Shown here: positions 42,207 through 52,212 of the stretch, piece after piece
Layout: each line of letters begins with the position of its first letter
How positions within the stretch are numbered: position 1 is the stretch's first letter
Origin: Chitinophagales bacterium
GTDB lineage: Bacteria > Bacteroidota > Bacteroidia > Chitinophagales > Chitinophagaceae
DNA length: 64,000 nt
Direction of reading: 5' to 3'
Assembly (NCBI GenBank): GCA_020636575.1
Contig: JACJXP010000005.1
Location: forward strand, 1 to 64,000
Position numbers and translations under genes: made by a program
Notes under the pieces: generated by a model
What the model was told of the DNA's origin: nothing
What the model saw: the letters and a program-made list of their open reading frames with translations, nothing else
Database searches by the model: none

Positions 42207-45200
42207 ATGTCTTCAACAAAAGTGAACTCAAGAGTGGATTTCGGTAAAATTAAGCACCTGGCTGAAACTCCCGACCTCCTTGAAGTACAGATTCAATCGT
42301 TCAAAGAATTTTTCCAGTTAGAAACAACTCCTGATAAGCGGAACATCGAAGGTTTGTTCCGGGTGTTCAAGGAGAATTTCCCGATTACGGACACCCGTAA
42401 CATTTTCGTACTGGAGTTTTTAGATTATTTTATTGATCCTCCACGCTACACAATCGAAGAGTGTATGGAAAGAGGACTTACGTACGCTGTACCTCTAAAA
42501 GCTAAACTTCGTTTAAGCTGTAACGATGAGGAGCATGTGGACTTCCAGACCATTGTTCAGGATGTGTTCCTTGGAAACATCCCGTATATGACCCCCCGCG
42601 GCACTTTTGTTATCAATGGTGCTGAAAGGGTAGTGGTTTCCCAACTGCATCGTTCACCAGGGGTATTCTTCGGTCAATCCATTCACCCGAACGGAACCAA
42701 GATATACTCTGCAAGGGTTATACCTTTTAAAGGTGCCTGGATGGAGTTTGCTACCGATATCAACAATGTTATGTACGCATACATTGACCGTAAGAAGAAA
42801 TTCCCGGTAACAACGTTGTTGAGATCTATCGGTTATGAAACTGATAAGGATATCCTGGAACTTTTCGGTATGGCCGATGAAGTAAAAGGTGATAAAAAGA
42901 CATTGTCTAAATATGAAGGCAGACGTTTGGCTGCCCGGGTATTAAGAACATGGGTGGAAGATTTTGTGGATGAAGATACCGGTGAAGTAGTATCCATTGA
43001 GAGGAATGAGATAGTGATGGAAAGGGATACTGTACTAGATGAAGAAGCTATTGAGACCATCGCTGAAATGGATGTGCCAAGTGTATTCATTCAAAGAGAA
43101 GATGTGGGTGGTGATTATGCGATCATCTATAACACCCTTAATAAGGATACTTCAAACAGCGAGTTAGAAGCGGTACAGTTTATTTATCGCCAGCTTCGTG
43201 GTGCAGATGCCCCGGATAATGAAACTGCCCGTGGTATCATTGATAAGTTGTTTTTTAGCGATAAGCGTTATGATCTTGGTGAAGTAGGCAGGTATAAGAT
43301 CAACCGTAAACTCGGAATAGATCTTCCGCTTGACAAAAAGACATTGACAAAAGAAGATATCATTCTTATCATTAAGTATCTCGTTAAGCTTACTAATGGT
43401 AAGGCTGAAATTGACGATATTGATCACCTGAGTAATCGTCGTGTACGTACAGTTGGTGAGCAATTATATGCTCAGTTCGGTGTTGGTTTAGCCCGTATGG
43501 CAAGAACGATCAGGGAAAGAATGAACGTAAGGGACAATGAGGTGTTTACACCAGTTGACCTTATCAACGCCAGGACACTTTCTTCTGTGATCAATTCATT
43601 CTTTGGAACATCACAGTTATCACAGTTCCTTGATCAAACGAATCCACTTTCTGAGATCACACACAAACGTCGTATATCAGCTCTCGGTCCCGGTGGTCTA
43701 AGCCGTGAAAGAGCAGGATTCGAGGTTCGTGACGTTCACTATTCTCACTATGGCCGTCTGTGTACTATTGAAACCCCGGAAGGGCCGAACATTGGTTTGA
43801 TATCCACACTTTGTGTGCATGCCAAGATCAATGATATGGGATTCATTGAAACTCCATACCGTAAGGTGCAGGAAGGTAAAGTGAATATGAAGGAATTGAA
43901 TTTCCTGAGTGCAGAGGAAGAAGACGAGGCTAAAATTGCCCAGGCAAATACTCCTTTGGATGAAAAAGGAAATTTTGTAGAAGAAAAGATTGTAAGCCGT
44001 GAGACAGGTGACTTCCCAATATTAGATAAAACAGAAGTGGAATACATGGATGTGGCGCCTAACCAGATCGTTGGTTTAAGTGCTTCATTGATCCCATTCC
44101 TCGAGCATGATGATGCTAACCGTGCCCTGATGGGTTCAAACATGCAACGCCAGGCAGTACCTCTTATTCGTCCTGACGAGCCGATCGTAGGAACCGGGTT
44201 AGAAGGAAAGGCTGCAAGAGATGCCCGTATCCAGATACATTCTGAGGGTAATGGTGTTGTAGAGTTTGTTGATGCAAACGAGATCCATGTTCGTTATGAC
44301 CGTGATGCGAATGAAAAGTTAGTAAGCTTCGAAGATGATCTTAGGGTTTACAGACTTACTAAATTCATAAAAACAAACCAGGAAACCTGTATCAACCTGA
44401 AGCCTGCTGTAAAGAAAGGACAGAAAGTAAAGACAGGTGATTTCCTTACTGAAGGCTACGCTACGCAGAATGGCGAACTGGCTCTTGGTAAAAACCTGAA
44501 AGTGGCATTCATGCCATGGAAAGGTTACAACTTTGAGGATGCCATCGTTATTAGTGAAAGAGTGGTGAAAGAAGACTTGTTTACTTCTGTTCATATTTCT
44601 GAATATGAATTGGAAGTGAGAGATACCAAATTAGGTGAGGAAGAACTTACTCCTGATATTCCTAACGTATCTGAAGAAGCAACAAAAGATCTTGATGAGG
44701 ATGGTATAATAAGGGTTGGTGCACAGGTTAAAGAAGGTGATATCTTAATTGGTAAGATCACTCCGAAAGGTGAAAGTGATCCAACCCCGGAAGAGAAACT
44801 TCTTCGTGCCATCTTCGGCGATAAAGCCGGTGATGCAAAAGATGCATCTCTGAAAGCACCAAACGGTGTGGAAGGTGTTGTGATCGGTACCAAATTATTC
44901 CAGAGAGCCAAGAAAGATAAGAATGCCAAGATCAGGGAAAGAGCTGCTATGGAAAAATTAGAAAAGCAGCATGAGAAAAATGAAGCTGACCTGTTGGATA
45001 TTCTTGTAGAAAAACTTTCTGTCTTATTATCAGATCATGCATCTGCCGGAGTTAGCAATAATTTTGGTGAAGTGCAGATCGGTAAAGGCGCTAAGTTCAC
45101 AGAGAAGAATCTTAAAGGACTTGATTTTGCTAACATCAACCCGTTAGGCTGGACAGGCGATAATAAAACTGACGATCAGATCAACACGCTTCTTCACAAC

Positions 45201-46010
45201 TATAACATCAAGTACAACGAAGAGCTTGGTCGTTATAAGAGGGAGAAGTTCAATATCTCTATTGGTGATGAGTTACCTGCCGGTGTATTGAAACTGGCTA
45301 AAGTCTACCTCGCTGTTAAAAGGAAACTGAAAGTGGGTGATAAGATGGCCGGTCGTCACGGTAACAAAGGTATTGTTGCTAAGATCGTTCGCCAGGAAGA
45401 TATGCCTTTCCTTGAAGATGGTACTCCTGTTGATGTCGTCCTTAATCCGCTGGGTGTACCTAGCCGTATGAACCTTGGTCAGATATACGAAACCATCCTT
45501 GGATGGACAGGTGAGAAACTCGGGTTAAAGTTTGCAACACCAATTTTTGATGGAGCAAGTGTGGATGAGATTGCGGGATACTGTGAGCAAGCTGGAATCC
45601 CAATGTATGGACATACTTATCTGTACGATGGTGAGACCGGTGAACGTTTCCATCAAAAAGCGACCGTTGGTATCATCTATGTTATCAAACTTCATCACAT
45701 GGTGGATGATAAGATGCATGCCCGTTCAATCGGACCATACAGTCTTATCACACAGCAACCGTTGGGTGGTAAAGCACAATTTGGTGGTCAGCGTTTTGGT
45801 GAGATGGAAGTTTGGGCACTGGAAGCTTATGGTGCATCAAACATTTTGCAGGAGCTTTTGACCATTAAGTCAGATGATATTATTGGCCGTGCCAAGACGT
45901 ATGAATCCATAGTTAAAGGTGAGAATGTGCCAAGAGCCGGTGTGCCTGAATCCTTCAATGTATTGGTTCATGAATTAAAAGGCCTTGGTCTTGACCTGAA
46001 GTTTGATTAA
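42207..46010 (+). CDS. rpoB: RNA polymerase beta subunit
   Basis: Core transcription enzyme subunit that forms one side of the active-site cleft and the rifampicin pocket. The ATG at 42207 (MSSTKVNSRVDFGKIK) gives 1267 residues and matches the family start; an earlier in-frame ATG at 42168 adds 13 unlikely residues. Landmarks: the rifampicin region with SQLSQFLDQTNPLSEITHKR and RRISALGPGGLSRERAG, ETPEGPNIGLI, and the C-terminal KVGDKMAGRHGNKGIV and GGKAQFGGQRFGEMEVWALE. The rifampicin-region residues look wild type (Asp, His, Arg, Ser present). rpoC follows 55 bases later. Unusually, it is not directly behind rplL. Confidence 0.98.
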   Translation: MSSTKVNSRVDFGKIKHLAETPDLLEVQIQSFKEFFQLETTPDKRNIEGLFRVFKENFPITDTRNIFVLEFLDYFIDPPRYTIEECMERGLTYAVPLKAKLRLSCNDEEHVDFQTIVQDVFLGNIPYMTPRGTFVINGAERVVVSQLHRSPGVFFGQSIHPNGTKIYSARVIPFKGAWMEFATDINNVMYAYIDRKKKFPVTTLLRSIGYETDKDILELFGMADEVKGDKKTLSKYEGRRLAARVLRTWVEDFVDEDTGEVVSIERNEIVMERDTVLDEEAIETIAEMDVPSVFIQREDVGGDYAIIYNTLNKDTSNSELEAVQFIYRQLRGADAPDNETARGIIDKLFFSDKRYDLGEVGRYKINRKLGIDLPLDKKTLTKEDIILIIKYLVKLTNGKAEIDDIDHLSNRRVRTVGEQLYAQFGVGLARMARTIRERMNVRDNEVFTPVDLINARTLSSVINSFFGTSQLSQFLDQTNPLSEITHKRRISALGPGGLSRERAGFEVRDVHYSHYGRLCTIETPEGPNIGLISTLCVHAKINDMGFIETPYRKVQEGKVNMKELNFLSAEEEDEAKIAQANTPLDEKGNFVEEKIVSRETGDFPILDKTEVEYMDVAPNQIVGLSASLIPFLEHDDANRALMGSNMQRQAVPLIRPDEPIVGTGLEGKAARDARIQIHSEGNGVVEFVDANEIHVRYDRDANEKLVSFEDDLRVYRLTKFIKTNQETCINLKPAVKKGQKVKTGDFLTEGYATQNGELALGKNLKVAFMPWKGYNFEDAIVISERVVKEDLFTSVHISEYELEVRDTKLGEEELTPDIPNVSEEATKDLDEDGIIRVGAQVKEGDILIGKITPKGESDPTPEEKLLRAIFGDKAGDAKDASLKAPNGVEGVVIGTKLFQRAKKDKNAKIRERAAMEKLEKQHEKNEADLLDILVEKLSVLLSDHASAGVSNNFGEVQIGKGAKFTEKNLKGLDFANINPLGWTGDNKTDDQINTLLHNYNIKYNEELGRYKREKFNISIGDELPAGVLKLAKVYLAVKRKLKVGDKMAGRHGNKGIVAKIVRQEDMPFLEDGTPVDVVLNPLGVPSRMNLGQIYETILGWTGEKLGLKFATPIFDGASVDEIAGYCEQAGIPMYGHTYLYDGETGERFHQKATVGIIYVIKLHHMVDDKMHARSIGPYSLITQQPLGGKAQFGGQRFGEMEVWALEAYGASNILQELLTIKSDDIIGRAKTYESIVKGENVPRAGVPESFNVLVHELKGLGLDLKFD

Positions 46011-46065
46011 CCAGGATTAGAAATTATAAGTAAGAAAAATCTTAAATCGTTAATACGATAATCGA

Positions 46066-49000
46066 ATGAAAAAAGAAAACCGTCCTAAAGCATCATTTTC
46101 GCAAATCACTATTGGACTAGCTTCACCAGATACTATTTTGGAAAGAAGCTATGGTGAAATATTGAAGCCGGAAACCATAAACTATCGTACTTACAAGCCT
46201 GAAAGAGATGGCCTGTTCTGCGAGAGGATTTTCGGTCCGGTAAAGGATTATGAGTGTGCTTGCGGAAAGTATAAGCGTATTCGTTATAAGGGTATTGTTT
46301 GTGACCGTTGTGGTGTTGAAGTAACTGAGAAAAAGGTCCGTCGTGAAAGAATGGGGCACATCAAACTGGTAGTACCCGTTGTGCATATCTGGTATTTTAA
46401 ATCGTTGCCAAATAAGATCGGGTATCTTTTGGGTGTAAGCTCAAAGAAACTGGAAACCATCATCTATTACGAAAGGTTTGTAGTTATTCAGCCCGGTGTA
46501 AGAGTTGATAAAGGACAAAATCCCGGCGACCTTTTAACTGAGGAAGAATATCTTGACATTTTAGAAGCATTACCGAAAGATAACCAGTACTTGCCTGATG
46601 ATGATCCTAATAAGTTCATCGCTAAAATGGGAGCGGAAGCAGTACATGATATGTTACAGCGTATCGATTTGGATCAGCTGTCATTTGATCTGCGTAATGC
46701 TGCAGCTACAGAAACATCACAGCAACGTAAGGCTGATGCCTTGAAGCGTCTTAGTGTTGTTGAAGCTTTCCGTGATGCAAATACAAGAATTACAAACCGT
46801 CCTGAGTGGATGGTGATGCAGTATATCCCTGTAATTCCACCTGAATTACGTCCATTGGTTCCATTGGATGGTGGTCGTTTTGCTTCTTCAGATCTGAATG
46901 ACCTTTATCGTCGGGTTATTATCCGTAATAACCGTTTAAAGCGTTTGTTGGAGATCAAAGCTCCTGAGGTGATCCTGCGTAATGAGAAAAGAATGTTGCA
47001 GGAAGCTGTTGACTCGTTGTTTGATAATAGCCGTAAATCTAATGCTGTTAAAGCTGAAGGTGGAAGGGCATTGAAGTCACTTAGTGATGTGTTGAAAGGT
47101 AAGCAGGGTCGTTTCCGTCAGAACCTATTGGGTAAAAGGGTTGACTATTCAGGTCGATCTGTAATTGTGGTAGGTCCGGAATTGAAACTGCATGAGTGTG
47201 GTCTTCCTAAGGACATGGCTGCAGAGTTATTCAAGCCATTTATCATTCGTAAATTAATTGAAAGAGGAATTGTAAAAACAGTTAAATCTGCCAGGAAACT
47301 AGTTGATAAAAAAGAAGCTGTTGTTTGGGATATCCTCGAAAATATATTGAAGGGTCACCCGATTATGTTGAACCGTGCCCCAACGCTACACCGTTTGTCC
47401 ATTCAGGCATTCCAGCCTAAATTGATCGAAGGAAAAGCCATTCAGCTTCACCCATTAGTATGTACGGCATTCAACGCCGACTTTGATGGTGACCAGATGG
47501 CGGTGCATGTACCATTAAGTCATGCTTCAATATTAGAAGCCCAGTTACTGATGCTGGCTTCTCATAACATCCTGAACCCGCAGAATGGTACTCCGATCAC
47601 CCTTCCTTCCCAGGACATGGTATTAGGTCTTTACTATATCACTAAAGGGAAGAAGACCACAGATACTGAAACTGTAAAAGGAGAAGGTAAACTGTTTTAT
47701 TCTGCTGAGGAAGTGATCATTGCTTATAATGAAAGGGTAGTTGATCTGCATGCATGGATCAAAGTGAAAGTGAATATTCGTAATGCAGATGGTTTATTAG
47801 AGCATAAGCTGATTGAAACAACTGTTGGCCGTGTTATATTTAACCAGCATGTACCAGCTGAAGTTGGTTTTGTAAACGCATTATTGACCAAGAAGAATCT
47901 TCGTGAAATCATTGGTGATATCATCAAGATCGCCAGTGTTCCTAAAACTGCAAAGTTCCTCGATGATATTAAGCAACTTGGTTTCCGTACAGCCTTCCAG
48001 GGTGGGTTGTCATTTAATATCAATGACCTGATCATCCCCGATGTTAAGGAGGAGTTATTGGATAATGCCAAGACAGAAGTAGATGAGGTTTGGGATAGTT
48101 ATAATATGGGTCTTATAACCAACAACGAAAGGTATAACCAGATCGTTGATATATGGAGCCGTGTAGATACCCGTATCACTGAAACCCTGATCAGGGAATT
48201 AAGTAACGATAAGCAAGGATTCAACTCAGTTTATATGATGCTGGATTCTGGCGCTAGGGGTTCTAAACAACAGATCAAACAGCTCGCAGGTATCAGGGGA
48301 TTGATGGCGAAGCCAAGAAAATCCGGATCAACAGGTTCCGAGATTATTGAGAACCCGATCCTTTCAAACTTCAAAGGTGGTTTGAACGTATTGGATTACT
48401 TTATCTCAACCCACGGTGCCCGTAAAGGTCTGGCTGATACGGCCCTTAAAACAGCCGACGCCGGTTATCTGACCCGTCGTTTGGTGGATGTAGCACAGGA
48501 TGTGGTTATTTCCGAACCAGATTGCGGAACATTAAGAGGTATCGCTACTTCAGCTTTGAAAGACAACGAGGATATCATTGAACCATTGTCAGACAGAATC
48601 GAAGGCCGTACTTCATTACACGATGTATTCAATCCTGTAAACGATCAGCTGATTGTTGAAGCAGGAGATGAGATCACTCCTGAATTAGCGAAAAAAATAG
48701 AAGAAGCCGGTATTGAGACCGTTGAGATACGTTCGGTACTTACTTGTGAAAGCAAGAGAGGAGTTTGTGTTAAGTGTTATGGTAAAAATCTTGCCTCTGG
48801 TAATTTGGCTCAGAAAGGGGATGCTGTTGGTATTATCGCAGCACAGTCAATTGGTGAGCCAGGAACACAGCTTACACTACGTACATTCCACGTAGGTGGT
48901 GTGGCCGGTTCAGCAACAGTTGATTCATCTTTACTCGCCAAATTTGATGGTACCATTCAATTCGATGGTTTACGTACTGTAAGCATCGAGAATAATGATG

Positions 49001-50352
49001 GTGATAAAGTCCAGGTGGTTATCGGTAGAACAGGTGAGATCAGGAATATCGATGTAGAAACAGACAGACTGTTAAATACAATGCATATTCCTTATGGTTC
49101 CACTTTGTTTGTAAAAGACGGCCAGAAGATCAAGAAGGGAGATAAAATATGTACATGGGATCCATTTAACAACGTCATCATGGCGGAGATCGATGGTATC
49201 CTCAAATTCGATAACGTAATTGAAGGTGTTACCTATCGTGAAGAAGCAGATGAGCAAACCGGACACCGTGAAAAAGTGGTGATCGAAACAAGGGATAAAA
49301 CAAAGATCCCATCGATCATTGTTGAAGGAAAAGATGATAAGTCTTACAACTTACCTACAGGTAGCCATATTATCAAAGAAGAAGGCTCAGAAGTAAAAGC
49401 AGGCCAGGTACTTGTTAAGATACCAAGGGTATTAGGTAAGTTAAGAGATATCACCGGTGGTCTTCCAAGGGTAACCGAATTATTCGAAGCAAGAAACCCA
49501 AGTAATCCTGCCATTGTTTCTGAAATTGATGGTGTGGTTTCAATGGGTTCTGTGAAAAGAGGTAACCGTGAGATCATTATTGAAGCGAAAGACGGAGTAA
49601 CCAAAAAATACCTTGTTCCACTTACCCGCCAGATACTGGCTCAGGAAGGTGACTTTGTAAAAGCTGGTTCTTCTTTGAGTGATGGACAAATTGCTCCTTT
49701 TGACATCCTTTCTATTAAGGGTCCTTTTGCAGTACAGGAATATGTGGTGAATGAGATACAGGAGGTTTACCGCTTGCAGGGTGTTAAGATCAATGACAAG
49801 CATATTGAAGTGATCGTTCGCCAGATGATGAGAAAAGTGAATATCGTTGACCCGGGTGATACAAGGTTTCTGGAAGATGACCTGGTTGATAAATTTGAGT
49901 TTGTAGAAGAGAACGATTTCATTTACGATAAGAAAGTTGTTACTGAAATTGGTGATAGCGGCAAGCTTCGTGCAGGTCAGATCGTAACCCTGAGAGAAGT
50001 AAGGGAAGAAAACTCAATGTTAAAGAGGAATGATAAAAAACCGGTTGAATACAGAGATGCTAAACCGGCAACTTCTTCGCCAACCTTACTGGGTATTACC
50101 AAGGCATCACTTGGAGTACCAAGCTGGATATCTGCGGCTTCATTCCAGGAAACAACCAAAGTATTGTCTTCCGCAGCTATCAATGGAAAAACGGATACAA
50201 TGCTCGGCCTGAAAGAGAATGTGATCACAGGGCACCCAATACCTGCTGGTACTGGTCTAAGAGACTTTGAAAGCATCATTGTAGGCAGCAAGGAGGAATA
50301 TGAGTTGCTTCAGACCACAAAAGAGGTAATGGCGTTTGACGAGGAAGAATAA
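46066..50352 (+). CDS. rpoC: RNA polymerase beta' subunit
   Basis: Catalytic core subunit. It has 1428 residues. The N-terminal zinc ribbon is seen in CACGKYKRIRYKGIVCDRCG. The invariant active-site NADFDGDQMAVH starts at residue 470, with its three magnesium-binding aspartates. Trigger-loop region motifs such as AQSIGEPGTQLTLRTFH follow, with the second zinc site CESKRGVCVKCYG. The C-terminus has GHPIPAGTGLRDFES. It is co-transcribed with rpoB and ends at a palindromic terminator at 50382. The length is normal for Bacteroidota RpoC. Confidence 0.98.
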   Translation: MKKENRPKASFSQITIGLASPDTILERSYGEILKPETINYRTYKPERDGLFCERIFGPVKDYECACGKYKRIRYKGIVCDRCGVEVTEKKVRRERMGHIKLVVPVVHIWYFKSLPNKIGYLLGVSSKKLETIIYYERFVVIQPGVRVDKGQNPGDLLTEEEYLDILEALPKDNQYLPDDDPNKFIAKMGAEAVHDMLQRIDLDQLSFDLRNAAATETSQQRKADALKRLSVVEAFRDANTRITNRPEWMVMQYIPVIPPELRPLVPLDGGRFASSDLNDLYRRVIIRNNRLKRLLEIKAPEVILRNEKRMLQEAVDSLFDNSRKSNAVKAEGGRALKSLSDVLKGKQGRFRQNLLGKRVDYSGRSVIVVGPELKLHECGLPKDMAAELFKPFIIRKLIERGIVKTVKSARKLVDKKEAVVWDILENILKGHPIMLNRAPTLHRLSIQAFQPKLIEGKAIQLHPLVCTAFNADFDGDQMAVHVPLSHASILEAQLLMLASHNILNPQNGTPITLPSQDMVLGLYYITKGKKTTDTETVKGEGKLFYSAEEVIIAYNERVVDLHAWIKVKVNIRNADGLLEHKLIETTVGRVIFNQHVPAEVGFVNALLTKKNLREIIGDIIKIASVPKTAKFLDDIKQLGFRTAFQGGLSFNINDLIIPDVKEELLDNAKTEVDEVWDSYNMGLITNNERYNQIVDIWSRVDTRITETLIRELSNDKQGFNSVYMMLDSGARGSKQQIKQLAGIRGLMAKPRKSGSTGSEIIENPILSNFKGGLNVLDYFISTHGARKGLADTALKTADAGYLTRRLVDVAQDVVISEPDCGTLRGIATSALKDNEDIIEPLSDRIEGRTSLHDVFNPVNDQLIVEAGDEITPELAKKIEEAGIETVEIRSVLTCESKRGVCVKCYGKNLASGNLAQKGDAVGIIAAQSIGEPGTQLTLRTFHVGGVAGSATVDSSLLAKFDGTIQFDGLRTVSIENNDGDKVQVVIGRTGEIRNIDVETDRLLNTMHIPYGSTLFVKDGQKIKKGDKICTWDPFNNVIMAEIDGILKFDNVIEGVTYREEADEQTGHREKVVIETRDKTKIPSIIVEGKDDKSYNLPTGSHIIKEEGSEVKAGQVLVKIPRVLGKLRDITGGLPRVTELFEARNPSNPAIVSEIDGVVSMGSVKRGNREIIIEAKDGVTKKYLVPLTRQILAQEGDFVKAGSSLSDGQIAPFDILSIKGPFAVQEYVVNEIQEVYRLQGVKINDKHIEVIVRQMMRKVNIVDPGDTRFLEDDLVDKFEFVEENDFIYDKKVVTEIGDSGKLRAGQIVTLREVREENSMLKRNDKKPVEYRDAKPATSSPTLLGITKASLGVPSWISAASFQETTKVLSSAAINGKTDTMLGLKENVITGHPIPAGTGLRDFESIIVGSKEEYELLQTTKEVMAFDEEE

Positions 50353-50381
50353 GGGTCAAAGGGAAACATAAATATCATTTT

Positions 50382-50412
50382 AATAAGCAGGAATTCCTGC
50401 TTATTTTTTTGG
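50382..50412 (+). terminator. Intrinsic terminator of rpoBC
   Basis: AATAAGCAGGAA is directly followed by its complement TTCCTGCTTATT (50382-50405), then T-rich sequence. The stop of rpoC is 30 bases upstream. Confidence 0.85.
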
Positions 50413-50469
50413 CTAAAGAAGCTGGTTAAAAGAGAAATCATAATAAACAGTTAATCCATAGGCTATCCC

Positions 50470-50477
50470 TATATTTG
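50470..50477 (+). promoter_or_regulatory. -7 promoter box of the OmpH-like gene
   Basis: TATATTTG followed by CC, 38 bases before the ATG. No clear -33 box was recognised. Confidence 0.6.
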
Positions 50478-50515
50478 CCAGCATGATGATGAGTAATTTT
50501 GCTAAAATTGTTTGA

Positions 50516-51121
50516 ATGAAAAATGGATTGTTGATCTGGAATATTTTGCTAACTCTTGCCATAGGCTTTTTGCTTGTGATGTATTTTGGCAAGAATGGCA
50601 ATAAGAATACGGTTAAGAACAACCATGATGGAGATACGTCAGCAGTAAATAAGGATTTCCGGATCGCTTACTTTGAAATGGACTCTGTTTCTGTGCATTT
50701 TGATCTTGTAAAGGAAGTAAAAGCTGAACTGAATAAGAAAGAGAATGAGATCAACAACGAGATGGACAGGTTAGGGAAAAATTTCCAGGAAAGGTTTACT
50801 CATTATCAGAACCTGGCGATCAGCGGGGGCATGTCGGCAGAAGACCAGGAGAAGGCCAGCGATGAAATGAGAAAGCTGGAAGATCAGATGAAGAGCAGAA
50901 AGTCACAGCTTGACCAGGATTACACAGACCTGGTTACCCGGAGGCAGAATGAAATAAAATCAATGATCGAAGGGTTTCTGAAAGAGTACAATAAAACAAA
51001 GAACTATTCCTATATCATTTCTTACGAACAAGGGCTTTTCTATTACAAGGATTCGGTTTATAATATAACAGACGATCTGGTAAAAGGGCTGAATGAACGA
51101 TACAAAAAATCAAAAAAATAG
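50516..51121 (+). CDS. OmpH/Skp-family periplasmic chaperone-like protein
   Basis: A 201-residue protein with one N-terminal hydrophobic segment (about 5-24, no obvious cleavage site, so perhaps membrane-anchored) and a long charged coiled coil (about 70-150, rich in K/E/Q heptads such as AELNKKENEINNEMDRLGKN). The beta segment KDFRIAYFEMDSV before the coil and the terminal YYKDSVYNITDDLVKGLNERY match OmpH/Skp proteins that hold unfolded outer-membrane proteins. It stands alone, with its own -7 box, between rpoC and the heptose kinase operon. Confidence in the family is good; chaperone action is inferred. Confidence 0.82.
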   Translation: MKNGLLIWNILLTLAIGFLLVMYFGKNGNKNTVKNNHDGDTSAVNKDFRIAYFEMDSVSVHFDLVKEVKAELNKKENEINNEMDRLGKNFQERFTHYQNLAISGGMSAEDQEKASDEMRKLEDQMKSRKSQLDQDYTDLVTRRQNEIKSMIEGFLKEYNKTKNYSYIISYEQGLFYYKDSVYNITDDLVKGLNERYKKSKK

Positions 51122-51210
51122 CTTCTTTCATTTCATTTAAATAGTCTTGTCTTTAAGTGTTTCAAGATAGAAATGCTACCCTTACCAAATAATTTCCACT
51201 ATTTTTAAGT

Positions 51211-52203
51211 ATGGAAGATTTTGAAAAACTGTTCAAAAATTTCAATTCATTACGGGTAGTTGTTGCCGGGGATATAATGCTGGATACCTATATGTGGGGT
51301 ACAGTTGAGAGAATTTCCCCGGAAGCGCCAGTGCCTGTTGTTTCATTTAATAAAAAAGAGTTCAGGATAGGAGGAGCCGGAAATGTGGCGCTTAATTGCG
51401 TATCGTTAGGGGCACAGGTATCGCTGTTATCTGTTACCGGTGATGATGCTGATGCCATTCAGTTGAAAGAATTAGTGGAGGCAAATGGGATTGGAACAGA
51501 ATATGTTTTAAGAAGTGAAAGACGGATCACAACAAACAAAACCAGGATCATTAGCCGCAATCAGCAAATGATGAGGCTCGATGCTGAAGTTACTGCTGAT
51601 CTGTCTGAAGAAGATGAAAAGTTATTTGTCGAAAAAGCAGAGGAATTATTTGACAGGCAAAAACCTGATATTGTAATCTTTGAAGATTATAACAAAGGGG
51701 TATTAACAGAAAGTATTATTGGCCACCTAATATCCTTATGCGGGCAAAAAAATATTTTGACTGCAGTTGATCCAAAAAGAAAAAATTTCTTCGCTTATAA
51801 GCATGCTGATATTTTTAAGCCTAACTTAAAAGAAGTTAAAGAGGCTTTGAACCTTATAACCACTGATACGACCCAGCAAGGTCTTGGATGGATCCATGAG
51901 GAACTGACTGCACTATTGCAGCATAAAGTTTCATTGATAACATTGTCTGAAAAAGGAGTTTTTTGCCAGGAAGGTAAGGATGGCTTCATCATTCCTTCTC
52001 ACTATAGAAATATTACTGATGTGTCGGGGGCAGGAGATACAGTTATTGCTGTTGCCTCATTGGTCTATGCTGCCACGAAGAATACAAAGCTTACAGCTGA
52101 AATAGCCAATATTGCAGGCGGACTGGTTTGTGAAGACGTAGGAACAGTCGCCATTTCAAAAGATAGGTTGTTGAAGGAATGTGAGCTGTTGCTGAATAAA
52201 TAA
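51211..52203 (+). CDS. D-glycero-beta-D-manno-heptose-7-phosphate kinase (PfkB family)
   Basis: Phosphorylates heptose 7-phosphate for ADP-heptose, a lipopolysaccharide core precursor. The 330-residue protein matches the kinase half of HldE (RfaE domain I) and lacks the cytidylyl/adenylyltransferase half. Motifs: VAGDIMLDTYMWG, RISPEAPVPVV, GGAGNVALN (PfkB signature 1), KTRIISRNQQMMRLD, and the catalytic NITDVSGAGDTVIA (signature 2, with the base Asp). It heads a plus-strand operon with an isoaspartyl peptidase gene 9 bases downstream and ispD. The separate adenylyltransferase is not in this window. Confidence 0.9.
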   Translation: MEDFEKLFKNFNSLRVVVAGDIMLDTYMWGTVERISPEAPVPVVSFNKKEFRIGGAGNVALNCVSLGAQVSLLSVTGDDADAIQLKELVEANGIGTEYVLRSERRITTNKTRIISRNQQMMRLDAEVTADLSEEDEKLFVEKAEELFDRQKPDIVIFEDYNKGVLTESIIGHLISLCGQKNILTAVDPKRKNFFAYKHADIFKPNLKEVKEALNLITTDTTQQGLGWIHEELTALLQHKVSLITLSEKGVFCQEGKDGFIIPSHYRNITDVSGAGDTVIAVASLVYAATKNTKLTAEIANIAGGLVCEDVGTVAISKDRLLKECELLLNK

Positions 52204-52212
52204 AGGTCTTAT

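Noticed and set aside
43748..44143. Long antisense frames within rpoB, rpoC, tuf and dapA
   Set aside because: They mirror the codon pattern of strongly conserved genes and show no family motifs or own promoters.
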